Origin: Parabacteroides chinchillae
Lineage (GTDB): Bacteria; Bacteroidota; Bacteroidia; Bacteroidales; Tannerellaceae
NCBI RefSeq assembly: GCF_900108035.1
Contig: NZ_FNVS01000006.1
Span: forward strand, 1-64,000
Length of the DNA: 64,000 bases
Direction: 5' to 3'
The notes below the pieces were generated by a model. It had not been told where the DNA came from. It made no database searches and worked only from the letters and a program-made list of their open reading frames with translations. Shown here in pieces: positions 56,780-64,000 of the stretch. A program made the position numbers and the translations under genes. Numbering within the stretch: the stretch's first letter is position 1; each line of letters opens with the position of its first letter.

Positions 56780-58915
56780 TTAATAAAAACGGATACGGTT
56801 ATCTTCTATTTTTGCTTTATTTACCAAAGCCTGTATAGCCTGGAATCCGATTCTGTATGAGTTTGCTGCATCTAAAGCACGAACTTCACTTACTTCATTA
56901 TATTCTTTATTTTCCTTATTCTTCGCAAAAACATCAAATACATATACACCGTTGTTTCCTGCAACCGGAGCACTCAATTTACCTTCCGGAGTTAAAGAGA
57001 CCATTGCATTCAACTTAGGTTCTACACCCATACCGGCAATACGACGTGTTCCAAAGCTAATAAATTTAACAGAGTCAACAGAAGTTCCCATAGTCTGAGC
57101 ATATGCATCCAAAGATGTCAGATTTTTAGCAATCAAATCACTAACAATCTTTTCGCCTTTCTTCTGATTGATCAACTCTGCTTTCAATACAGGAGCAACC
57201 ATATCAACAGGACGATATCCTTCAGGCAGCGAACCCTGAACTGCAGCAATTACAAATTTATTGTCACATTCAAAAATTTCAGAAACCTTACCTTTATCAT
57301 TCTGGAATGCCCAACGGATAACCGGACGAGAATTCTTGATTGTTCCCAACATCTGATTGTCAGCTGTTACCGTTACATCTGAAATAATACTATAACCGGC
57401 TTCTTTAGCAGCATCATCCAATTTAGCAATATCACTGTTCTTTGAAATAAATTGATTCAACTCATTATAGATATTGCTGTAAGTCTTTGAACTTGCAGAT
57501 ACAGACATATCTATATCTGCAACTTTATATTTATTCACATTAGCAGTTTTGTCTGTTACTTTAACAATATGTGTACCATATAAAGACTTAACCAACGCAA
57601 CATTATTTACCGGAGTTGAAAAAACAGCATTCTTAAATTCCTCATTTACACCTCTCAAAGCAGTAGCTTCTGTAAACCAGCCAAGTTCGCCACCCTTTTC
57701 GGCAGCCTGATCTGCAGAGAATTGTTTTGCCAATTCTTCAAAGTTTCCACCATTCTTCAATACATTCATCAAACTATCAGCCAAAGCAGCTGTTTCCTTC
57801 TCTGCTTTACCTGCTAACATAATATGGCTTACTTTTACAGAATCAGGTGCATTTGTTTTGTCAACCAGCTTAAACATTCTGTACTTGTCATTTTCAAATA
57901 CTGGTCCATATACAGCACCTACTTCGGCTGTTGTTGCAAATTGTTTCAACTCAGGATCAAAAGCAGAAGCCGTAAAGAATGCATCCATATAAGGCACCTC
58001 TGAGTTTTCGTTTACCAAATCGGCAACTTTTGCAGAAGAAATTAATTCCTCCTTCAAGCTTTCAATATCAGCCTGAGCTTTGTCATAATCTTCTTTACTA
58101 GGACGAATGTCTACAGCAATGTATTTAACTACTTTGCCTTCTTTCTGTTTAAACATTTCCTTACGCTGGTTATACAGCTTTTCAATTTCACTCTTACTTA
58201 CCTGTACTGCAGAATCAGGAATTGTTGCATAAGATTGCATTGCATATACAATATCCGAACTTTCTGCATTTTCATTAAATGCTTCTTTTGCATCCAGCAT
58301 ATTAGCAGAAATCGCCTTACTCAATAAAGTAGTATATTTATCTTCCAAACGTTGACGTTTAATATTCTTTTCCCAAAACAACCAGAAATTTTTAGCCTTA
58401 ACTATTTGAGCTTGCTGATCGGCCGGATAGTTAGCCAAATTATCATCACTGATAGTTTTCAGGAAATTCAACAATGCTGTTTTATCAAATGCTCCTGTTT
58501 GGGGATTTGTAAACATCTGCATTTGTTGAATCAGCGGAGAAATATTTTCACCCTGAACCATATCAAATAATTCTTCAGGAGTCACGACCATGCCTAATTT
58601 AGCTGTAGCCTCATCCAGAACGATCTCCTGAACAATAGCATCAAATACAGACTGACGAATCTGTGACATATATTCTTCAGGCAAACTATTCGAACCAGTC
58701 TGCATTTTATACATCTCGGCCATTTCGTCTACACGTGCCTGATAATCCTGAATCTTAACAACTTCTCCGTCAACTTCCGCAACTCTTTCCTGAGTTTGTC
58801 TGAAATAAGTAGAACCAGAGTTCAAAAAGTCTCCAATAATAAAAGCAAACAATGCCAATCCCACAACAAGGACCAACAAACCTGCTTTGCTTCTAATTTT
58901 CTCCAGCGTAGCCAT
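56780..58915 (-). CDS. Membrane-anchored PpiD/SurA-like peptidyl-prolyl isomerase
   Basis: This 711-residue protein has one N-terminal membrane anchor (about 12-31; LLVLVVGLALFAFIIGDFL) and a SurA_N-like chaperone region with many helices. A parvulin (rotamase) domain follows (about 355-455; VSHIMLAG, FSADQAAEKGGELGWF), then a second, degenerate region to the end. Proteins of this kind sit at the inner membrane and fold newly exported proteins. It lies at the end of the envelope block behind the CNNM/CBS gene. Confidence 0.9.
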   Translation of the reverse strand: MATLEKIRSKAGLLVLVVGLALFAFIIGDFLNSGSTYFRQTQERVAEVDGEVVKIQDYQARVDEMAEMYKMQTGSNSLPEEYMSQIRQSVFDAIVQEIVLDEATAKLGMVVTPEELFDMVQGENISPLIQQMQMFTNPQTGAFDKTALLNFLKTISDDNLANYPADQQAQIVKAKNFWLFWEKNIKRQRLEDKYTTLLSKAISANMLDAKEAFNENAESSDIVYAMQSYATIPDSAVQVSKSEIEKLYNQRKEMFKQKEGKVVKYIAVDIRPSKEDYDKAQADIESLKEELISSAKVADLVNENSEVPYMDAFFTASAFDPELKQFATTAEVGAVYGPVFENDKYRMFKLVDKTNAPDSVKVSHIMLAGKAEKETAALADSLMNVLKNGGNFEELAKQFSADQAAEKGGELGWFTEATALRGVNEEFKNAVFSTPVNNVALVKSLYGTHIVKVTDKTANVNKYKVADIDMSVSASSKTYSNIYNELNQFISKNSDIAKLDDAAKEAGYSIISDVTVTADNQMLGTIKNSRPVIRWAFQNDKGKVSEIFECDNKFVIAAVQGSLPEGYRPVDMVAPVLKAELINQKKGEKIVSDLIAKNLTSLDAYAQTMGTSVDSVKFISFGTRRIAGMGVEPKLNAMVSLTPEGKLSAPVAGNNGVYVFDVFAKNKENKEYNEVSEVRALDAANSYRIGFQAIQALVNKAKIEDNRIRFY

Positions 58916-58962
58916 TTATCTTTATTTATTTTTTAAAGTTTATTATTTCTCATTTAAGGGCA

Positions 58963-58970
58963 CGAAGATA
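58963..58970 (-). promoter_or_regulatory. Possible -7 box for ppiD-like gene
   Basis: TATCTTCG on the minus strand is a near match to TAnnTTTG, 47 bases before the start codon. Confidence 0.35.
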
Positions 58971-59013
58971 CGAAAAAAAGAATTTGTCACATCATTTAAT
59001 CCTTTTTTTTTCA

Positions 59014-60270
59014 TCATTCAGCCACTTTCATACGCACAAGTTCTATTTTAGTTGCCGTAACCTTTATGATTTTGAATGTGTATTTATCAATGACCACCGA
59101 TTCGTTCAATTTCGGAAATCTCTGATAAAAATGAAGAATAAAACCCGCAATAGTGACATAATCGTCCGATTCCGGCAGCTCCAGTCCAAACATTTCGTTC
59201 AAAGTATCAATTTCAATTCTACCGGATAAAAGATATTCGTCCTCTCCTACTTTTTTAGCGACATGAGATTTCATATCATGTTCATCCTCTATTTCACCAA
59301 AAATTTCTTCTACCAAGTCTTCCAAGGTCACAATACCCGAGGTTCCCCCAAACTCATCCACAACGACAGCCAGGCTTTTCTTATCTTGCATCAAAACCTT
59401 CATCAACTTATTGGCGGCCATTGTTTCTGGAACAATTGACACACTACGAATACTTTCTGTCCAGTCTTCCGGATGTTTAAACAATTCGGATGAATGGATA
59501 TAGCCTATAATATCGTCAATATTTTCGTTATAAATTAATATTTTAGAAAGTCCGGTTTCTATAAATTTTGAGCGCAGTTCATCTATAGTAGCAGACGTAT
59601 CACATGCTACAATTTCCGTACGAGGCACGATACAATCCCTTAAACGGACATTCGAAAAATCCAACGCATTCTGAAATATCTTCACCTCCGTATCCATATC
59701 AGAATTTTGCGGAGCATCTTCTATGCTTTGCTGAATAAAATAATCCAAGTCAACTTTACCTAACGTACGGTCGGATGAATCTTTCAGATTTTTCACTCCT
59801 CCCAATTTCAAAAAGGCAAAAGATAGCAAAGAAGAAAATTTAGAAACCGGATATAGAATTACATATATAACAAAAAGCGGCACCGAGAATATCTTTAATG
59901 ACAAATTCGGATTCAGCTTAAATATGGTTTTCGGAATAAACTCTCCTGTAAACAAAATCAACACCGTAGAAATAACAGATTGTATAAGTACAATCAAAGC
60001 TTCGTTATCAACAACTTTTGCGATATAAGGTTCAAGCAACATGGCCATTTGCAGACCATATACAACCAAAGCAATATTATTGCCAACCAGCATCGTTGAA
60101 ATAAACTGGTTCGGATTATTATAAAAAACATCTAATATCTTACTTATAAAACTTTTATTCCGTTTATCAAGTTCATACCGTAACTTGTTGGAAGAAATAA
60201 AAGCGATTTCCATACCTGAAAAAAAAGCAGAAAATGCTAATGATATTAGTATATACGGTAAAGCATTCAT
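59014..60270 (-). CDS. CNNM/CorC-type hemolysin family protein
   Basis: This 418-residue protein has an N-terminal CNNM membrane domain with about four segments (1-190), a CBS pair (about 205-330; IVPRTEIVACD, VVVDEFGGTSGIVTLEDLVEEIFG) and a C-terminal CorC_HlyC domain. The family has roles in Mg2+ or Co2+ export, and the Bacteroidota relative GldE supports gliding. It abuts lptC on the same strand with no gap. A link to lipopolysaccharide export is inferred from position only. Confidence 0.9.
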   Translation of the reverse strand: MNALPYILISLAFSAFFSGMEIAFISSNKLRYELDKRNKSFISKILDVFYNNPNQFISTMLVGNNIALVVYGLQMAMLLEPYIAKVVDNEALIVLIQSVISTVLILFTGEFIPKTIFKLNPNLSLKIFSVPLFVIYVILYPVSKFSSLLSFAFLKLGGVKNLKDSSDRTLGKVDLDYFIQQSIEDAPQNSDMDTEVKIFQNALDFSNVRLRDCIVPRTEIVACDTSATIDELRSKFIETGLSKILIYNENIDDIIGYIHSSELFKHPEDWTESIRSVSIVPETMAANKLMKVLMQDKKSLAVVVDEFGGTSGIVTLEDLVEEIFGEIEDEHDMKSHVAKKVGEDEYLLSGRIEIDTLNEMFGLELPESDDYVTIAGFILHFYQRFPKLNESVVIDKYTFKIIKVTATKIELVRMKVAE

Positions 60271-60981
60271 TTACTTACTTTTTAAAGGAATCATTGTAGA
60301 CATTGGCATATCCTCTTCCTGTGTTTTTTCTTCTAATTTTTCTTCCAAAGGTGTTTCCTGTAAAGGTTGATTTGTCCGAATACTATCAGCCGGTGCTTCT
60401 TTCACAGGGAAAATGCCTGTCGAATTAAATATTTTATATTTAGTCATATCCTGATTAGACTCAAAACCGACACCTGTAATTACCTTATCTACCTGTTCTA
60501 TCCGGATATATTTATCAGAATATACCTTTCCTTGCTTTTCATCCCAATATAGCAATGACGTTTGAAAGTGCTCACCTTCTAAATTCTCTATTGCAACATT
60601 GCCAATTAATTTCCACAATCCTTTTTTATTATAATAATAAGCCGTATCAGCCTGTACACTTGCTTCCGTATGGAAAGTCGTATCAAATTTTTCTATATAC
60701 AGACCTTCAGGGAAATACCAATAAGGTTCGACCGCCTTGTCAAACATCAACCACTCTTTAGCTTTCACGCTATACCGGGTTATTCCGGAATCCGATATAA
60801 GGCTTGCCACTTCCGTCGTCTTCATTGTATATGTTTGATTCGGATCAAACTCCACATCTACAACCTCTTTATTTTCTTTTGAACAAGATGCCGAAAATAA
60901 AAGAAGCATAACAACTATCACCGGGATAGTTGTTATGCCTTTATCTTTATTCGTTTTACTAAGAAAACGTGATCCAACCAT
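60271..60981 (-). CDS. lptC: LPS export protein LptC
   Basis: This 236-residue protein has an N-terminal lipoprotein-like signal (SASC near residue 33). A beta-jelly-roll region of the LptC/OstA type follows (about 50-190), with strands such as ITRYSVKAKEWLMFD and GLWKLIGNVAIENLEGEHFQ. The C-terminal about 45 residues are Glu/Pro-rich. It carries LPS from LptB2FG towards the bridge protein. Gene order with a TPR protein upstream and the CNNM protein downstream is typical of Bacteroidales. Confidence 0.88.
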   Translation of the reverse strand: MVGSRFLSKTNKDKGITTIPVIVVMLLLFSASCSKENKEVVDVEFDPNQTYTMKTTEVASLISDSGITRYSVKAKEWLMFDKAVEPYWYFPEGLYIEKFDTTFHTEASVQADTAYYYNKKGLWKLIGNVAIENLEGEHFQTSLLYWDEKQGKVYSDKYIRIEQVDKVITGVGFESNQDMTKYKIFNSTGIFPVKEAPADSIRTNQPLQETPLEEKLEEKTQEEDMPMSTMIPLKSK

Positions 60982-60983
60982 AA

Positions 60984-62348
60984 TTATCTAACAGTTGTAC
61001 GCTCTCCGATCCAGCCGCCGATTGTAATACTCTTTCCTTTTTCCAAATCAGGATGCATGAAAATTTCTTCGGTAGACGGCAAGTGAGCACGGTAAGTATT
61101 AATCAATGTATTAGCTTCATCAGCCACACTGGGATCAACCTGTTTTGCTCTTTCAAACTTGTCAATTGCAGCATAATACACGGCTCTTACCATTACAGGG
61201 TCATCCGGATAAACAGACTTAGCTGTTGCCGCATACATTTTACCTATCAACATTAAAGGAGCTCCTGAATTAGGATTCAATTCCAAAGCCTTCTGACAAT
61301 ATTGTCTGGACTTTGAATAGCTATTCTGTTCAAAGCACAACAAAGCAATCATATAATAATCGTCTGCCTTTGCTGAATTATCAGTTTCCATATTAGCAGC
61401 TTCTTCAAAATACTTAATAGCTTTATCGTAATCTTTTGCCTTAACAGCCTGCTTGGCAATACCTATAGCAGCTTCAGCACTCGGTTCCAGTTTATATGCA
61501 TAAGCAGAAGCAGCAAAGTAAGCATCAATCTCCTGGCAACGAACACGTCTTAATAAAGCAATAGTCTCTTTCAGGAAAGGAAGATTATCTTTGTTTTCAT
61601 CAATCTTAGCTGCATACAGATTCTGCAGTGTTTCACAATCGGCAGCACCGCTACTTGCAAAACCGTTATCCACGCCACTCTTTATCGTAGTAATCGCCGC
61701 AATTTCTTTTGCGTTATTTGCAGCCTGGGCAGCATTCAATTGTGTTTCCAATATTTTTGAAACTTTCAAATAATCCTGAATATATTGTTCCTTGAAATTC
61801 GGATCTGCCATCAATTTCTTTAACGCAGAAAAAGCAAACAATGAAACACCCAGAATCTCCGTATCGTCGCCTTTTTCATTAATAATTTCATTCAACCAGT
61901 TATAGACAGTATTAAAATCGGCATTTTCGCCCATATACTGCAAATAATCCTGGGCCTTACGCGAAATAATCCAGTCCTTGCCATAACGTTTGTCGTTCCC
62001 GAAATATTTAACACGCTTATCATAGACAGCCATCAAATCATTGATAAGAGCCTGTCTTTTTGCAGGATCTTTTTCGTTTTCAATCTGCCATCCTACAATT
62101 CTCACACCATATAAATAAATATCCTTTGTTGCAGCAGGACATTCATTATACGCAATTTTCCATGACTCCAATGCATCCTTATAGTTTCCTCCTTTAGCAT
62201 AAGGAACAAATAAACTGATATTGGTTATGCATCGAACACTATCCTCACCTGATCCGAACTGTGTACCATTATCCACACCTTTCTGTGCATATGCACCTAA
62301 TGCTCCTATCGAGCATCCGATTGCAAGCAATAATACTTTGATCTTCAT
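60984..62348 (-). CDS. Exported tetratricopeptide-repeat protein
   Basis: This 454-residue protein has a signal peptide (cleavage near AYAQ) and TPR-like repeats. The clearest lie at about 290-390 (AIGIAKQAVKAKDYDKAIKYFEEAA, in part; SKSRQYCQKALELNPNSGAP). The N-terminal third has a conserved ALESWKIAYNECP stretch. It is periplasmic, with no catalytic motif. It lies three bases before lptC and 31 after the barrel gene, so it is part of one envelope operon. Function unknown. Confidence 0.85.
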   Translation of the reverse strand: MKIKVLLLAIGCSIGALGAYAQKGVDNGTQFGSGEDSVRCITNISLFVPYAKGGNYKDALESWKIAYNECPAATKDIYLYGVRIVGWQIENEKDPAKRQALINDLMAVYDKRVKYFGNDKRYGKDWIISRKAQDYLQYMGENADFNTVYNWLNEIINEKGDDTEILGVSLFAFSALKKLMADPNFKEQYIQDYLKVSKILETQLNAAQAANNAKEIAAITTIKSGVDNGFASSGAADCETLQNLYAAKIDENKDNLPFLKETIALLRRVRCQEIDAYFAASAYAYKLEPSAEAAIGIAKQAVKAKDYDKAIKYFEEAANMETDNSAKADDYYMIALLCFEQNSYSKSRQYCQKALELNPNSGAPLMLIGKMYAATAKSVYPDDPVMVRAVYYAAIDKFERAKQVDPSVADEANTLINTYRAHLPSTEEIFMHPDLEKGKSITIGGWIGERTTVR

Positions 62349-62379
62349 ATCTATTTTTATATTAAAGTTAACTATTTAA

Positions 62380-63663
62380 TTAATCGACTTTTCGTTTAAA
62401 GAACCATAATTCATTAAATGTATAGTTCACTGTAAACCGGAAATACTGTTCATTAATCATAGTCTTCACTTCGGGACGAATCTTTACATATTCAAAAGAT
62501 ACATTCACAAATGAACGGGAATCCACTAATGGCAGTCCAAAACCGACACTTGCACCATATTCGCCATAGCTACCGCTGGCATATCCATTATCTTCCGTCT
62601 GGTTAATCTTCAGATAAGAATTACTATAATGGAAACCTGCGCGATATCTCACCTTTGCCAGGAAATTATGATTTTGCACATCCGGTATAAATTCGCCACC
62701 TACAGCTACACGGATACGATTTTTAAAATCATCTTTACTATCAAAAAAACGGGCTTTCCCCCATTCTTCGTATAAGAAATCAGCCGCCAAAGTTAATTTA
62801 TTTTGTTTTACATACGAAATACCCGCTCCGTACGAATTAGGTAAATCAAATGCCTGATTCGTTATCGTATCAGCAACATTATCAACCACGCCTCCACTGG
62901 ATGTTACCTTTTGCAAAGTATTATAAGATTTTGCATTCAAATGGTTATTCGGCGAATAAGCAAAACCCACTGTAATATTTTCGGTTGCACTTATCGGATG
63001 AGTATATTGAATACCAAAATCCAATTTATAATCCCGCACCTGCACCTCTTGCGTACGGACTATATTATATCCCGGACTTGGAAAAGTAACATTTTGTTCA
63101 TGCGTAATGTTTCCAAATAAATATCCGGCATTTAAACCGACAGCCAGTCTTTTCTTCCACAGATCGACAGAAATACCTCCATATGCTTCTGTCAAACCTC
63201 CTTTTCCCACATAAGAAGCTACGGCATCCAAACCATTATCTTTATTATTGATTTTACTTCCGTATTTATATCCTACATAAGAATAAGGCAGCATACCTAC
63301 ACTCATAGCAATACGCCTGGAAATAGGGAATTGCATTGCAATGTACTCCACGTTACCATTTACATTCTTTTGCCTGTTTGTTCCGTCATCATACCAGGAT
63401 AATTGCGCGGATGCACCAAAGTCAAACAAAAAAGTAAGTGAATCCATACTACTGTAAGAAGCAGGATTCATAGGATTTATCTGTTTTGATGAACGTAATC
63501 CATAACCAATACCACCCATTGCACGTCCGGCGCCAAACGAGCGGTCAGCCAGTTCACCATACCCAAAACGAGTATAAGGTGAATTAGTATTGTTCTGTGC
63601 CATTAAAGACAACTGAGTAAATATAAGAATGCTTGTTATTACGACCTTATTAATTTTCAACAT
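62380..63663 (-). CDS. Outer-membrane beta-barrel protein
   Basis: This 427-residue protein has a signal peptide (cleavage near SLMAQ) followed by SPYTRFGYGELADRSFGAGR. About a dozen amphipathic beta strands follow, ending in an aromatic strand (FRFTVNYTFNELWFF). The form resembles FadL/OMPP1-like barrels common in Bacteroidota. Ligand unknown. It overlaps the end of coaX by 14 bases and leads into the TPR and lptC genes. Confidence 0.85.
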   Translation of the reverse strand: MLKINKVVITSILIFTQLSLMAQNNTNSPYTRFGYGELADRSFGAGRAMGGIGYGLRSSKQINPMNPASYSSMDSLTFLFDFGASAQLSWYDDGTNRQKNVNGNVEYIAMQFPISRRIAMSVGMLPYSYVGYKYGSKINNKDNGLDAVASYVGKGGLTEAYGGISVDLWKKRLAVGLNAGYLFGNITHEQNVTFPSPGYNIVRTQEVQVRDYKLDFGIQYTHPISATENITVGFAYSPNNHLNAKSYNTLQKVTSSGGVVDNVADTITNQAFDLPNSYGAGISYVKQNKLTLAADFLYEEWGKARFFDSKDDFKNRIRVAVGGEFIPDVQNHNFLAKVRYRAGFHYSNSYLKINQTEDNGYASGSYGEYGASVGFGLPLVDSRSFVNVSFEYVKIRPEVKTMINEQYFRFTVNYTFNELWFFKRKVD

Positions 63664-64000
63664 TATACTCTAAGATTCTATTTAATCCTGTCAACACTAA
63701 ATTAATGTCTGCAAAGATGGAGTTTTTTAGTCTTCTTTCAAAATAAAACGAATGACCGCCTGTTAAAAAAACCAAAAGTTCAGGATATTTCACTCGTAGC
63801 TCTTCAATGTATCCGTCCATCTCGTAAACAATTCCATTCACAACTCCGGCCTGTATTGCCGTTTCAGTAGAGGTTCCCAGCATAGGAACATTGTCTTGCT
63901 CGGTAACTAAAGGCAACTTCTTCGTAAAAAAGTTCAAGGCTTTAAAACGAGTCGTCATCCCCGGAGATATGTTCCCCCCCAGATAAATACCGGAAGCTTC
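63650..64000 (-). CDS. coaX: Type III pantothenate kinase, partial
   Basis: This is the C-terminal part of a type III pantothenate kinase, which makes 4-phosphopantothenate in CoA synthesis. The gene runs beyond the right edge, so the N-terminus is not seen. The visible part has ASGIYLGGNISPGM, TRFKALNFFTKKLP, then GTSTETAIQAGVVNG and FLTGGHSFYF, all family marks. An internal Met at 63958 should not be taken as the start. It pairs in pathway with panC and panD elsewhere in the window. Confidence 0.93.
   Translation of the reverse strand, partial: EASGIYLGGNISPGMTTRFKALNFFTKKLPLVTEQDNVPMLGTSTETAIQAGVVNGIVYEMDGYIEELRVKYPELLVFLTGGHSFYFERRLKNSIFADINLVLTGLNRILEYNVEN

Noticed and set aside
63969-63975. 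Run of seven C (G on the coding strand) in coaX as a phase-variation tract
   Set aside because: The frame is intact and encodes the conserved Gly-Gly of the family, so the run is explained by codon choice.

Overview
The window reads as a chromosome of a Bacteroidales species, most likely Parabacteroides or a near relative. The signs are Bacteroidota promoter -7 boxes (TAnnTTTG) with few strong Shine-Dalgarno sequences, many lineage-restricted families (DUF1896, DUF3945, DUF3332, DUF4270, DUF4491, DUF4837), a Bacteroidota-type LptE, and gene orders typical of the order. The genus is inferred from gene content only.

Bases 1 to about 16.5 kb are the right-hand part of an integrative conjugative element (ICE) of the CTnDOT/CTnERL kind; its other end lies left of the window. 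From the chromosomal side inward it holds a tyrosine recombinase, a RhuM-like protein, four small helix-turn-helix proteins in two divergent pairs, a DUF3945 protein, topoisomerase III, a DUF1896 protein and a 1924-residue methyltransferase-helicase. The order HTH, HTH, DUF3945, topoisomerase III matches the CTnDOT excision operon xis2c-xis2d-orf3-exc. At the left edge sits a plus-strand cargo operon of two exported flavodoxin-like proteins, an aldo/keto reductase and a flavin reductase-like protein. An 18-bp motif recurs four times in the ICE, three times directly before start codons.

From 16.7 kb onward the sequence is more AT-rich and looks like core chromosome. It runs through a DUF3332 lipoprotein, an exported GH2 beta-galactosidase, a small redox group, an M28 peptidase, tRNA-His, ffh-folD, a MATE exporter and panC-panD. 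Next is an alpha-glucan locus (GT5-like protein, DUF4270 lipoprotein, GH57, GT4, debranching enzyme). After it come an M3 peptidase, a dCMP deaminase, an S41 protease that overlaps 5-formyl-THF cyclo-ligase, DUF721-recF, a TPR protein, ribH, and tRNA-Tyr and tRNA-Gly.

From 46 kb to the end the genes serve mostly the envelope and lipids: a SmpA-like lipoprotein, two gene remnants, DUF4491, secG-TPR-lptE-sigma54 activator, and a four-gene set that looks like a phospholipid head-group pathway (cytidylyltransferase, SDR, CDP-alcohol phosphotransferase, acyltransferase). These are followed by pdxA, a DUF4837 lipoprotein, rlmN, and a block coaX - outer-membrane barrel - TPR - lptC - CNNM/CBS protein - ppiD.

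The best candidates for something new are the lipid cassette with its altered catalytic spacing, the GT5 protein that lacks the sugar-nucleotide site, the exported flavodoxin cargo, and the 18-bp ICE leader motif.
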